From positions 1 to 44,651 of IMG/VR virus record IMGVR_UViG_3300045738_002448: a stretch of DNA of 44,651 nucleotides. The stretch is one strand, 5' to 3'. Position 1 is the stretch's first letter, and each line of letters starts with the position of its first letter. The stretch comes from a virus. A model generated the notes under the pieces. The model did no database searches, was not told where the DNA came from, and saw only the letters and a program-made list of their open reading frames with translations. Of this stretch, positions 1-7,223 are shown in pieces. The translations under genes and the position numbers were made by a program.

Positions 1-552
1 ATGCAACCTACAGTGATTGAACAGCTCACAGTGCAGATGCTATGCGCGATCTACAAGAAGCTCGGGATCAATGACGGCTTTGATCCAGATCTCGTAAGCA
101 GTGCCATTGCATCGAATGACTTATGGGTTCTCGATTGGGCATACGATATTAGAGACGAACAAAGCCATAACCCGCCTCATGTTACGGCAGTCGTTGATAC
201 CCTGGACATGTATTCGTTTCTAGGGGATAGCTTCGAAAGACTTTCTCCCGCTGAACAGGCGATAGTCGAAGGTGAGGTGCCTCACGCGTCTTCCCTGGTT
301 CAATTCCGTGGCTATGACGGCAATAACGAACTTGACCACAGACGGGTTGTACGTTATCTGGTGAATGATCTGGATCGCTTCGAATCGATGAAAGATGTCG
401 CTACTTTGAACTCGCACTGCCCAGTAGTCGAAATGTACGCGCGGATGTATGAAGTGTTTGAACCGATACGAGCTCAACTCATAAACCGTCTGATGGGGCC
501 GGATGAAATTGTTGCCGTATTACAGGCTGCAGTTCATCCAAGTAACCGCTGA
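1..552 (+). CDS. YfbU family protein, 5' end uncertain
   Basis: A 183-residue protein. Residues 60-175 follow the E. coli YfbU pattern: a helix with DTLDMY, then FRGYDGN, RRVVRYLVND, a Pro-Val-x-Glu-Met-Tyr segment and an end like GPDEIVAVL. YfbU proteins are small alpha-helical cytosolic proteins with no settled function. The ATG is the first base of the window, so the true start could lie further left. The gene lies between the expected left attachment site (outside the window) and the integrase. It may be phage cargo or a flanking host gene. It converges with the integrase across the hairpin at 566-589. Confidence 0.75.
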   Translation: MQPTVIEQLTVQMLCAIYKKLGINDGFDPDLVSSAIASNDLWVLDWAYDIRDEQSHNPPHVTAVVDTLDMYSFLGDSFERLSPAEQAIVEGEVPHASSLVQFRGYDGNNELDHRRVVRYLVNDLDRFESMKDVATLNSHCPVVEMYARMYEVFEPIRAQLINRLMGPDEIVAVLQAAVHPSNR

Positions 553-565
553 AATCGAAAAGCGT

Positions 566-589
566 CATGCCCACCTTTAAGTGGGCATG
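566..589 (-). terminator. Hairpin between converging YfbU and integrase genes
   Basis: A perfect 9-bp stem, CATGCCCAC / GTGGGCATG, with a 6-nt CTTTAA loop sits between the two converging stop codons. Read on the minus strand, the hairpin is followed by a weak T-rich tail (ACGCTTTTCGATTT), so it best fits the end of the integrase operon. On the plus strand the tail is not T-rich. Bidirectional use is possible but not shown. Confidence 0.6.
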
Positions 590-592
590 TCG

Positions 593-1810
593 TTAGTTCT
601 CACGAAATCCAAGCATCTTTGACACTATGCCAGCCATGCTCTTGGTGTCCTTCGGTATCCATCTCCCGTAATGTTTTCGCACCATGGTTGTATCGGCGTG
701 CCCCAGTTGCCTGGCCACCCATTCGACCGGAACGTAACTCGACAGCATCTGGCTTGCAAACGTGTGGCGGCATTGGTTGGCGCCTCGGTGGCGGACCTCT
801 GCTTTTTTCAGATGGGCGGTGAACCAGTTACTCAATGTCTTGCCGTTCCAGAGCAAACCGCTGGTCGAGCTGCGGAAGAGGAACCTGACTCTCATCTTCT
901 TGGACGTGATGTTGTCGCGTTGTATAACGGTGATCTCTTCGGCTACTGCTTCCTTCGCGTCGGCAACTATCTCTCGCATCAGTTCGAGGGCTGGGTCTAT
1001 GAGTTCGATGGCTCGGACCCTGGAGCGCTCTTTGGGGACTTTGAATTCTCCGACGACCAATGCGCGGCGGATGTGTACTAGGCCGGCTTCAAGATCTACA
1101 TCTTCAACGGCGAGCCCGATGAGTTCGGAAAGGGACAATCCGGCCCAGCAGTTGAACTCAATCATTCGGGTATCAGGTCGCCGGTCGGGATCTGCTTTGC
1201 CAATCGACTCAATCTCGTTGCGACTGAAGGGGTCGGCATGCTCCAGGTCGACGTCCGATCCGACGTTTCTGATCCTATCGAGCGGATTGGCTTTCAGGAT
1301 GCCGTCACCAAACGCGTCAGCCCAGACACCGCGCACGACGGTGAAGATGTCATTTACCGTCTTTGGAGCCAGCCCTTGCTTGAGCAACTGCGCCTGGAAC
1401 AGCTCGATGTCGCTTTTGCTGATGTCGACGATTCGGCGTTTGCCGAACTTGTTCTCAACGTGCACGGCCTTGCTCACGTAGTTGACCACCGTGCTTGATG
1501 CTTTGAGGGCGCGCTGAACCTCCAGCCACCGGTCAATGCCTTCCTTCACTGTGCGCTTGAGTGACGGGCCGCCTGTGCCCGTGAACATGGCTGCCCTGGG
1601 CGAGTTCGGAAAGTGGGCCGCATAATCGAAGCGGCCCTCCTTGATTTCCGCGAGAATGGTACGTCGTTTGTTGTCGGCGTAGGCGATCGCGGCCTTGTTT
1701 ACCTTCGAGATCCCTTCCAGGGGTTCCCGGCACCGTTGACCGTTGAAGATGAACCAGATGCGGAGTTGCTTGCCGTTCATCTCCACGCCAGTTGGCATCT
1801 TGTCGATCAT
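593..1810 (-). CDS. int: Tyrosine recombinase / phage integrase
   Basis: A 405-residue site-specific recombinase that would insert and excise the prophage. Residues 1-65 resemble the DUF3596 arm-binding domain of Min27-type integrases. Residues about 90-185 form the SAM-like core-binding domain, and 190-395 the catalytic domain. Visible active-site candidates are Lys257 or Lys260, Arg348 in QCRHTFAS, His371 in LGHAD and the nucleophile Tyr381 in RKHYGRW. Two usual positions differ: box I reads AGLSLSEL, with Ser226 where Arg is expected, and the HxxR histidine is Asn345. These may be traits of a subfamily rather than damage, since the frame is intact. The start overlaps the end of xis by 4 bp. 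The gene is last in the leftward operon, next to the left prophage end. Confidence 0.93.
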   Translation of the reverse strand: MIDKMPTGVEMNGKQLRIWFIFNGQRCREPLEGISKVNKAAIAYADNKRRTILAEIKEGRFDYAAHFPNSPRAAMFTGTGGPSLKRTVKEGIDRWLEVQRALKASSTVVNYVSKAVHVENKFGKRRIVDISKSDIELFQAQLLKQGLAPKTVNDIFTVVRGVWADAFGDGILKANPLDRIRNVGSDVDLEHADPFSRNEIESIGKADPDRRPDTRMIEFNCWAGLSLSELIGLAVEDVDLEAGLVHIRRALVVGEFKVPKERSRVRAIELIDPALELMREIVADAKEAVAEEITVIQRDNITSKKMRVRFLFRSSTSGLLWNGKTLSNWFTAHLKKAEVRHRGANQCRHTFASQMLSSYVPVEWVARQLGHADTTMVRKHYGRWIPKDTKSMAGIVSKMLGFREN

Positions 1811-2022
1811 GGCTTTCCTTCCATCCAGCGCTCAATGGCCTCGCGGTTGTAGACGATCACGTTAGCTGGGTCGTAACGCCAGTGCTTGCCCTCAAGCCAC
1901 AGACCGCGGGAACGGTACTTGCGAACCGCTTCGGTGCTTAGGCCGAAGACTGGGTACAGCAGATCCTGGCGAAACCAGGCGCCGGGGGTGATGTTGAAGT
2001 CGAGTTTTTCTGCTGCGCTCAT
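1807..2022 (-). CDS. xis: Excisionase, DUF1233-like
   Basis: A 71-residue protein matching the putative excisionase family DUF1233. It has a short winged-helix-like segment (STEAVRKYRSRGLW), then HWRYDPANVIVYN and a C-terminal helix REAIERWMEG. Such proteins bend DNA at the attachment site and turn the integrase towards excision. Its stop codon overlaps the integrase start (ATGA), so the two are translationally coupled. A GGGAGG-type Shine-Dalgarno sequence lies just upstream of the ATG. Length is normal for the family. Confidence 0.82.
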   Translation of the reverse strand: MSAAEKLDFNITPGAWFRQDLLYPVFGLSTEAVRKYRSRGLWLEGKHWRYDPANVIVYNREAIERWMEGKP

Positions 2023-2079
2023 GCTGCCTCCCGTGTTTTCACGGTTTCTTTCTGAGTATTCATTGATGCACCTCTCCTC

Positions 2080-2331
2080 TTACATCCGAAACGAATGATG
2101 AGCGCGCGACGGCAGTAGCTTCTGCTCTGCGGGTTGTGCACCGTCGGATTGGGTCTCACACACGAATCTGTGTCGTTTCCGGTTGGGCGCAGTCAGCGCC
2201 TTGGTCAGATCAGGCAAAGCGTCAATGCATTGCTCGTAGGCGTGAGGTCCCTTCCAGCTATCAGCCTTCACCACCTGGCAATCTGTACGGGTTGCGTCCG
2301 TGCACAGGTACAGCAGAAGGAAAACGGTCAT
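2080..2331 (-). CDS. Small conserved phage protein, unknown function
   Basis: An 83-residue protein beginning MTVFLLLYLCTDATRTDC. The ATG at 2331 overlaps the stop of the upstream methyltransferase gene (ATGA), which is why I prefer it to an upstream in-frame ATG. The hydrophobic first ten residues are too short for a firm signal-peptide call. A CTDATRTDCQVV stretch is followed by the pattern YEQCIDALPDL, and the C-terminus is basic and polar. I recognise it only as a type of short ORF seen in Pseudomonas prophages. No function can be assigned. Confidence 0.65.
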   Translation of the reverse strand: MTVFLLLYLCTDATRTDCQVVKADSWKGPHAYEQCIDALPDLTKALTAPNRKRHRFVCETQSDGAQPAEQKLLPSRAHHSFRM

Positions 2332-4319
2332 ACGCCAACCTCCTGCTGGGCCACACTCAGCGCAATCGCCACCGGCTGCACCCAAACCGAAATGTTGCTG
2401 AGCATGAACGTCTCTCCTGCCTCGGAAAGCAGCAGCGTCGTGCCGAACACATCCGCCATTGCCCGTGCCGCTGCGCGTGGTACGGCGTTGCCAATCCGCT
2501 CCCGGTGCTGGCCGTCGTTGATTCCGTCCAGACGGAAGACTCCCGCCTGTTCAATCTTGCGAACGCGCTGCATGCGCTCGATCTCATGAGCGGTCTGTGG
2601 ATCTGCTGACCAGTGATCTTCTGGGTCGAACAGTGATTGCAGCGCGGCCAACTCCAGCGTGGTGAACGGCCGGTGCCAGGTCCCGTCGAGGCTGGTGATC
2701 ATGCAGGTCAGCCGATCGTTGTGCGCCGGCATGCGCTGATCGGCAACTGACCAGCGGCCGTTATCGTGGCAAGCACTGGCAGATACGGCGCCGGCCGGTG
2801 CGCTGTATTCGACCACGCCGTAATGCCCGCCAGTCAGGTACGCATCGCCCTTGCTGTGCGACATTCCTGGGCGAGGATCTGCGATCGATAACGCGCCGCT
2901 GGCCACCTGTTGCGAGCCAGTCACGGTCTTGGCGCTCTCGCACCAGGGCGTGATCCGCAACTTTTGCGTGCTGGCATTCGGGTGCCATGTTTTATAGGCG
3001 GGATCTGCCACGGCGAAAGCGCCTTGCCCGGTGGTGCTGCCGGCGATGACGGTGCCGGCCGGCTTGCTGTAGTCGGTGACCAGGTACTTGCCGAAACCCT
3101 TGGACGGTTGCCGAGGGTCGGCCACGGCCTGCCCGCCAGAGCTCTGCCCGTGTCCTGCAGTGACAGTGCCGGCGGTTTGGTCATTGCGTACCACGCGGAA
3201 CACATTATTGTGGCGCTCGCCGGTCATGCGCGGGTCAGCAACGCTGAACGTCCCTTGCCCCGGGCTGCGCTGACCGGTTACGACACCGCAGTGGCGGTCA
3301 TAGGGCAGTACGCCGAATTGGGTGTACTCGAATTTGTTGGTGGGTCGCGGATCTGCCACGGAAAACTTGCCGTTCATTGGGCGGCTCGCACCTGCAACAA
3401 CCCCGGCTGCATCGTCCCAATCGACAACCCCGAGTACGCCGTTGTGGTAGTCAGGCACGATCACAAAGTCGCGCAGGTGCCCGTCCTCGATCGCAAACCG
3501 GCTCAGGCTGCGCCAATCCTTCCCGGCCTCGACCAAGGCCAGGCGTACCCATGTTTTCCACTGCAACGCCGGCACGCGGTGCATCGGCCCAGCCTGATCT
3601 ATATCGCCTGCCAGGGGCATGCGGCTCAGCACGTCACCGACGGCACGCAGGCTGCGTTTCTCTGGTTCGTACAGGAACGCCGGCACCTTCTCGACGTGCC
3701 TGGCCACCAGCAAGAAGCGCTTACGGCTCTGGGCCAACCCGCCAATTTCGCCACAGTCGTGGGTGGTTTCAGCCACCGCGTAGCCGTAGTGCCTTAGTAG
3801 CTTGGTGATCTGGTCCAGCAAGTACCGGCCACGAGTGGCCAAGCGCGGTACGTTTTCGAACACGATCAGCGACACCGGGTTGTGCTTCCAGGCTTCGCAC
3901 ATCAGCCATACGCAACGCAACGTCAGCTCATTGAGCGCCCGGTATTTGGGCGTCTGGCTCATGGTCTCGGACAAAAGGCCCGAGGCACCCTTGCAGGGAC
4001 TGCTGATGAACACTGCATCCGGATCTTCGTTGCCGGCAGCGCGGCGCAGATCCTCGGCGGTGGCTTCCTTCCAACCGGCGGGAGGCTGCTGGCCGTGGAA
4101 CGCCGTGAATTGCTCGCGTGTGAACAGGTCCATCAGCGTGCCAGGTACGCCGGTCATCATTTGGAAATCGCGTAACCCGGCGGGGTCGACGTCGACGCCA
4201 CCCAGGCAGCGCCATTCAGCTTGCACAGGTCCCAGGACCGGTTTGGAGTCGCTGAAACCAGCAGCGCCGCTGCCGAGGCCGCAGCAAAGATGGAAGTGGG
4301 TGAGGGTGCGCTTAAGCAT
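2328..4319 (-). CDS. C5-cytosine DNA methyltransferase with six VADPR repeats
   Basis: A 663-residue enzyme that would transfer a methyl group from S-adenosylmethionine to C5 of cytosine. Conserved motifs appear in order: motif I (FHLCCGLGSGAAGF, residues 9-22), the catalytic PC motif IV (ISSPCKGAS, Cys109), ENV (155-157), QSRKR (197-201) and GNAVP (610-614). Between motifs VIII and X, where the target-recognition domain lies, are six degenerate repeats of about 38-46 residues. Each ends in a form of VADPR, near 321, 360, 399, 437, 479 and 525. I chose the ATG at 4319 because GGGAGG lies 6 nt upstream and motif I follows at once. No restriction partner is visible, so it is probably an orphan phage enzyme that protects phage DNA from host restriction. 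Confidence 0.9.
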   Translation of the reverse strand: MLKRTLTHFHLCCGLGSGAAGFSDSKPVLGPVQAEWRCLGGVDVDPAGLRDFQMMTGVPGTLMDLFTREQFTAFHGQQPPAGWKEATAEDLRRAAGNEDPDAVFISSPCKGASGLLSETMSQTPKYRALNELTLRCVWLMCEAWKHNPVSLIVFENVPRLATRGRYLLDQITKLLRHYGYAVAETTHDCGEIGGLAQSRKRFLLVARHVEKVPAFLYEPEKRSLRAVGDVLSRMPLAGDIDQAGPMHRVPALQWKTWVRLALVEAGKDWRSLSRFAIEDGHLRDFVIVPDYHNGVLGVVDWDDAAGVVAGASRPMNGKFSVADPRPTNKFEYTQFGVLPYDRHCGVVTGQRSPGQGTFSVADPRMTGERHNNVFRVVRNDQTAGTVTAGHGQSSGGQAVADPRQPSKGFGKYLVTDYSKPAGTVIAGSTTGQGAFAVADPAYKTWHPNASTQKLRITPWCESAKTVTGSQQVASGALSIADPRPGMSHSKGDAYLTGGHYGVVEYSAPAGAVSASACHDNGRWSVADQRMPAHNDRLTCMITSLDGTWHRPFTTLELAALQSLFDPEDHWSADPQTAHEIERMQRVRKIEQAGVFRLDGINDGQHRERIGNAVPRAAARAMADVFGTTLLLSEAGETFMLSNISVWVQPVAIALSVAQQEVGV

Positions 4320-4596
4320 GGGATGCCTCCCGCGCGGCAAAGCAGCAATTCCCCGAAACGTGCATATACCCCACGACAGGCTGCGCAGTCGGGCGTCCCG
4401 AAGCGGTAAGCGTTGCATCATTGACCGCTGCCCCGCGCAGCTTTTCGTGGGGTATACGTGCCTCGGCAGTGGCGCTTGAAGGAGCAATAATGCCTGCTGC
4501 TGCGCAGCAGAGACTGTTTGTTTCTGGCGTGTCGACACCACTGGTGCTGCGGAGCAAAGCGGGCAGGGCGCTGGTGTTTTCCTGTTGGTTCTTCAT
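4312..4596 (-). CDS. 94-residue protein of unknown function, carries an inverted-repeat element
   Basis: A 94-residue frame with a strong AGGAGG ribosome binding site. Its ATG overlaps the stop of the HD-domain gene (ATGA) and its end overlaps the methyltransferase start, so translation is well supported by layout. The protein is rich in Ala, Ser and Thr, has scattered cysteines (LCCAAAG, GNCCFAAR), and shows no domain I recognise. Its second half (IPHEKLRGAAVND through PTAQPVVGYMHVSG) is encoded by a nested inverted repeat at 4365-4456. The sequence may therefore be constrained as RNA as much as protein. Confidence 0.65.
   Translation of the reverse strand: MKNQQENTSALPALLRSTSGVDTPETNSLCCAAAGIIAPSSATAEARIPHEKLRGAAVNDATLTASGRPTAQPVVGYMHVSGNCCFAAREASHA
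4365..4456 (-). repeat. Nested inverted repeats, possible multi-stem RNA before the methyltransferase
   Basis: Outer arms TATACCCCACGA (4365-4376) and TCGTGGGGTATA (4445-4456) are perfectly complementary over 12 bp. Inside lie a second perfect pair, GCTGCGC (4380-4386) with GCGCAGC (4435-4441), a third, AGCGGT (4402-4407) with ACCGCT (4424-4429), and a small hairpin TCGGG-CGT-CCCGA (4389-4401). All four stems can form at once as a closed multi-branch junction. It ends 46 nt upstream of the methyltransferase start in the leftward transcript. A regulatory RNA element, or a DNA cruciform bound by protein, are both possible. Confidence 0.6.
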
Positions 4597-5135
4597 GCCG
4601 CTTTCCTCCTATGTTCGACAGCGAGTTGGTCCATCAGGCGCTGGTGGTAGGTGAGTCGGGCTTCTGCGGCAGGCCATGGACGGATGATTTCGGCCATAGG
4701 TTGTATGCCGACCAAACAATCCCAGATAGCCGGGTCGGTTGGCATGAGGTCGCGGCGTTCGGTGGCCAGCGCAATCAAGTCGGCCTGGTGAACGCATGCA
4801 GGAAGTTCTGCAGCAATGTCGAAGCGCTGGCACACGCGTTGCCATACCCAGTCTTCAAAGTCCTGGTATGCATGTATCCACTGTTTAAGTGGCTTGGTCA
4901 TGTCGCCCAGGTACGCCTCTGGCGCGTCGTGGAGTAAGGCCGCGAGCTTGTGTTCTTCTGGCACCAGCTCGGCGACGATGCAGCTGTGTTGCGCCACGCT
5001 GTAGAACTCGCGGGTGTGACCGTTGAAGCGGCAGAGGTGTGCCAGTGAGTGGGAAATATCCCGTGGGTCGATCATGTCGGCGTCAGGTTCGAACAGGTCA
5101 AAACGTTTGCCGGTGTGGGTGAGGATCCAGTTCAT
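4593..5135 (-). CDS. HD-domain phosphohydrolase, YfbR-like
   Basis: A 180-residue protein of the HD superfamily. Metal-binding motifs are visible as SVAQHS (residues about 46-51), LLHDAPEAYLGD (about 67-78) and a downstream ADLIALATER segment. YfbR-type members are cytosolic nucleotidases or phosphohydrolases acting on dNMPs. In phages they are thought to tune nucleotide pools, though the substrate here is not known. The ATG at 5135 has AAGGAGG upstream and overlaps the stop of the preceding 73-residue gene. Length is usual for phage members of this group. Confidence 0.85.
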   Translation of the reverse strand: MNWILTHTGKRFDLFEPDADMIDPRDISHSLAHLCRFNGHTREFYSVAQHSCIVAELVPEEHKLAALLHDAPEAYLGDMTKPLKQWIHAYQDFEDWVWQRVCQRFDIAAELPACVHQADLIALATERRDLMPTDPAIWDCLVGIQPMAEIIRPWPAAEARLTYHQRLMDQLAVEHRRKAA

Positions 5136-5353
5136 GCGGCCTCCTTCACGAGATCAGCCAGCAGCAGGGCGTTGTCAGCTGCCTTATGCAATTCGCGGAG
5201 AGCGTCGTAACCGATCAGCGCTTTCAGTTGCCGGTCGAACTCTTTGTTATGGCGAGTCATTGCGTTCAGTTCCTTCATAGCCTTGGAGTACTGCTGTTGC
5301 AGTGTTCCAGCAGCCTGGGGCGTCAGACGCAGCATTGGGATAGCGCGACTCAT
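5132..5353 (-). CDS. Small helical protein, unknown function
   Basis: A 73-residue protein starting MSRAIPMLRLTPQAAG. I chose the ATG at 5353 because GGAGGATGC lies just upstream and it overlaps the stop of the upstream membrane-protein gene (ATGA). The longer in-frame extension is a shadow of that gene. The composition suggests long amphipathic helices (LQQQYSKAMKELNAM, LHKAADNALLLADLV). There are no cysteines or recognisable motifs. Its position in the leftward early operon suggests a non-essential early function. Confidence 0.6.
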   Translation of the reverse strand: MSRAIPMLRLTPQAAGTLQQQYSKAMKELNAMTRHNKEFDRQLKALIGYDALRELHKAADNALLLADLVKEAA

Positions 5354-5748
5354 GCTGCATCCTCCTGATAGAAGGAATCCAACTCGGCGGCCATGCTCAA
5401 AGCGTGGTCGCGCAGAATGAGTGCTTGAGTTGCGTGGCCTTCCGATTTGATCGCTTGAAAGAAGTCGGCGGCGAGTTTGAGTTTTCCCGCGATGGCCGTC
5501 AGGATCTGACGGTCCTGGGGTTCCCTGATCAAAATCAGTTCGAGGCGTTCGCATCGGCGCGTGGCCTTTTCAAGAGCGGTAGCACTCGACGACTCGCCCT
5601 CCTCAATGCCCTCGATGTAGCCATTAGTGTGGCCATCGTCATAACCGTCAGCCCAGCCATCCTTCAAGCCGCCCCGATACCCGACCCAATACAAAATGGC
5701 GAGTGCGATTACGAAGGTGACCAGTGCGAAAACTTCAAAAAATGTCAT
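5350..5748 (-). CDS. Small inner-membrane protein with Gly-rich stretch
   Basis: A 132-residue protein. Residues 4-25 form one hydrophobic transmembrane helix (FFEVFALVTFVIALAILYWV). Then comes a Gly/Asp/Tyr-rich stretch with G every four residues (GYRGGLKDGWADGYDDGHTNGYIEG, residues about 23-47; only the pattern matters) and an alpha-helical cytosolic part. The regular glycine spacing suggests a membrane-proximal helix-packing or lipid-binding segment. An AGGAG site precedes the ATG. The function is unknown, though proteins with this layout are common in Pseudomonas prophage early operons. Confidence 0.65.
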   Translation of the reverse strand: MTFFEVFALVTFVIALAILYWVGYRGGLKDGWADGYDDGHTNGYIEGIEEGESSSATALEKATRRCERLELILIREPQDRQILTAIAGKLKLAADFFQAIKSEGHATQALILRDHALSMAAELDSFYQEDAA

Positions 5749-5804
5749 GTGGTGTGCTCCTGTGGTGTCACTTAAGCTGGTGGTGGCAGCAGTGTTGAAA
5801 CGGG

Positions 5805-6002
5805 TTATTCGTGATCAGGATCTGGTGGATCGGCCAGGCCACACATCAGCTTGGCTTGGTACGGCATGTAGCCTTCCTCGCGCAGATCGTCGTATAGGCG
5901 GTAGTCGGCGGCGAGATGGCTGCAGTGCCCGCAAAGTCGGTCGGGTGTTCTGTTCGCCGATAACTGTGCCCGGCAGTGTCGGCAATAGTCTTGAAGTGAC
6001 AT
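5805..6002 (-). CDS. Small zinc-ribbon-like protein
   Basis: A 65-residue protein with two CxxC pairs, YCRHC near residue 7 and LCGHC near residue 24. They are spaced as in a four-cysteine zinc knuckle. A charged tail ends PPDPDHE. I chose the ATG at 6002 because GGAGGA lies 9 nt upstream. An upstream in-frame start would run far into the prtN-like gene. The function is unknown, and a nucleic-acid or protein-binding adaptor is a reasonable guess. Confidence 0.65.
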   Translation of the reverse strand: MSLQDYCRHCRAQLSANRTPDRLCGHCSHLAADYRLYDDLREEGYMPYQAKLMCGLADPPDPDHE

Positions 6003-6003
6003 G

Positions 6004-6327
6004 TCAGTTTTCCTCCGAATCGCTATGAGGTCTCGGCATGGCCTGGTCCGCCTGGTAAGCACGAATATCGATCAGCGCCGCGACATGCCTGATGTGTGCA
6101 TAACGCAGAGCTTTACCGCTGAGATCCAAGGTGGTCACCGGCAACTGAATCCGTCCGCTGTTGATTGCCTCGGTAAACGTCTTCTCGTTGATGTTTTTGA
6201 AGTAGTGCGCGTGCACCTTTTCCATGGGAATAAGCACATCGCCGAAGATGCGGTGCAGCATCTCGATGGTGGACGGATCTGGTGCGGGCAGCAGCCGGAT
6301 TGGTTGCTGGCCGACGTTGGCGGTCAT
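6004..6327 (-). CDS. PrtN-like pyocin activator family protein
   Basis: A 107-residue protein. Its central part (IPMEKVHAHYF, then FTEAINSGRIQLPV and HVAALIDIR) follows the pattern of PrtN, the transcriptional activator of pyocin genes in Pseudomonas aeruginosa. Family members bind DNA through a helix-turn-helix of the MerR/excisionase kind. In a prophage this could be a phage-specific regulator, or could respond to or interfere with host pyocin control. Its stop lies 1 bp before the next gene's start codon. The upstream gene end overlaps its ATG. Confidence 0.75.
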   Translation of the reverse strand: MTANVGQQPIRLLPAPDPSTIEMLHRIFGDVLIPMEKVHAHYFKNINEKTFTEAINSGRIQLPVTTLDLSGKALRYAHIRHVAALIDIRAYQADQAMPRPHSDSEEN

Positions 6328-6758
6328 TTGGCCTCCAGGCTGGAGAGGTCATAGGCGTGGGCCCCCAGCTTGCAAAGGTCATAGGCGTTGTCTCGGAGAG
6401 AGCGCAGCACTTCCGCTGGGGAGTTGCCGTACCCCGAAAGAATGGTCTTGCCGTTGTCAAACCCATGAGGGTTGTGGATATAGACTGCAATTTTTGGGAC
6501 TGCGCGATTAGACAGGCGGAACTCCGTGGTAACGGTGCTATTTGGATTCAGGGACACAACGTCCAACTGGTTTGCGAGTAGCAGTACAGCTGCATGCAGT
6601 TCTGGCAGGCTGGACAGCGTTGATGGGGGCGCATCAGCCGTTACCCCGGCAGCACTGCAAACCAAATGAGCGAAACCTTGGATCTGCTCTGGGGTTCGCT
6701 CGACGGCCTTTGTAGAAAGCAACTGGTTCAGCGCTTGATCAATCAGTTTGTGGTCCAT
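6324..6758 (-). CDS. Hypothetical early protein, 144 aa
   Basis: I placed the start at the ATG at 6758 because AAGAGGAAGAG lies just upstream. It overlaps the end of the upstream 61-residue gene by 20 bp. The protein has an N-terminal helical part (MDHKLIDQALNQLL), a middle part rich in Leu and Ala, and a C-terminal part (EVLRSLRDNAYDLCKLGAHAYDLSSLE). I do not recognise a domain. It sits in the run of small genes between PL and the methyltransferase. Confidence 0.55.
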   Translation of the reverse strand: MDHKLIDQALNQLLSTKAVERTPEQIQGFAHLVCSAAGVTADAPPSTLSSLPELHAAVLLLANQLDVVSLNPNSTVTTEFRLSNRAVPKIAVYIHNPHGFDNGKTILSGYGNSPAEVLRSLRDNAYDLCKLGAHAYDLSSLEAK

Positions 6759-6924
6759 GGCTTCTCTTCCTCTTGGGATGATTCCAGGCAATAAGGCAGT
6801 GTTTTTTCGTCAGATCGCGCAGGTGTTCCGGTACTTCGAGGAGCGCAGCATTGCGCTCCTCGCGTGTGCGCATGGCAACGATCTGGCGGGCGTACTCGCG
6901 CGGCCATGCTTCTGGCTGTCTCAT
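6739..6924 (-). CDS. Small conserved phage protein, 61 aa
   Basis: A 61-residue basic protein beginning MRQPEAWPREYARQIVAM. It also contains LLEVPEHLRDLTKKH and the end IAWNHPKRK. This layout recurs in short unknown proteins of Pseudomonas and related prophages, where the VPEH and AWNHP motifs are typical. The ATG at 6924 overlaps the stop of the upstream gene by one base (TAATG), which supports translation. The function is unknown. Two predicted helices and the basic tail could fit nucleic-acid binding. Confidence 0.7.
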   Translation of the reverse strand: MRQPEAWPREYARQIVAMRTREERNAALLEVPEHLRDLTKKHCLIAWNHPKRKRSHGPQTD

Positions 6925-7214
6925 TACGCGACTTCTCGCGGGTCAGGCACGGCGGGTGGGGCTGGGCGCTCAATACCGATCTGCCTGGCCAGCCAGGAAA
7001 TGCCAATGTCCGTCACGCGCGTGGTGCGCTTGTATTGCATGCCATACTTCTCGTGAAACCAGCGACTCTCACGGGTGACCAAAAAGTCTTTGGTAGCGGC
7101 AGGGTTGGTTGGCAGGTTGTGTTGATCCAGCAGGCCTTTGTCGCGCATGCGTTTCATCAGCTCGCGGTGACCCAAACCAAGGCGTTCGGCTACGCGTTTG
7201 AGGGATAAGCTCAC
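6924..7214 (-). CDS. DNA-binding regulatory protein, KilA-C-like
   Basis: A 96-residue protein starting with GTG at 7214, with GAGG upstream. The N-terminal 30 residues (KRVAERLGLGHRELMKRMRDKG) form a probable helix-turn-helix. The middle reads FHEKYGMQYKRTTRVTDIGISWLARQIG, similar in style to the KilA-C domain of phage antirepressors. Such proteins act as antirepressors or accessory regulators. Here only the C-terminal type of domain is present, without a BRO or Rha N-terminus, so the functional call is cautious. Confidence 0.6.
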   Translation of the reverse strand: MSLSLKRVAERLGLGHRELMKRMRDKGLLDQHNLPTNPAATKDFLVTRESRWFHEKYGMQYKRTTRVTDIGISWLARQIGIERPAPPAVPDPREVA

Positions 7215-7223
7215 GGCGGCACC

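Noticed and set aside
4320-4541. N-terminal 74-residue extension of the cytosine methyltransferase
   Set aside because: Motif I should lie close to the N-terminus. The ATG at 4319 has GGGAGG at good spacing, and the extension is antisense-like to the small upstream gene.
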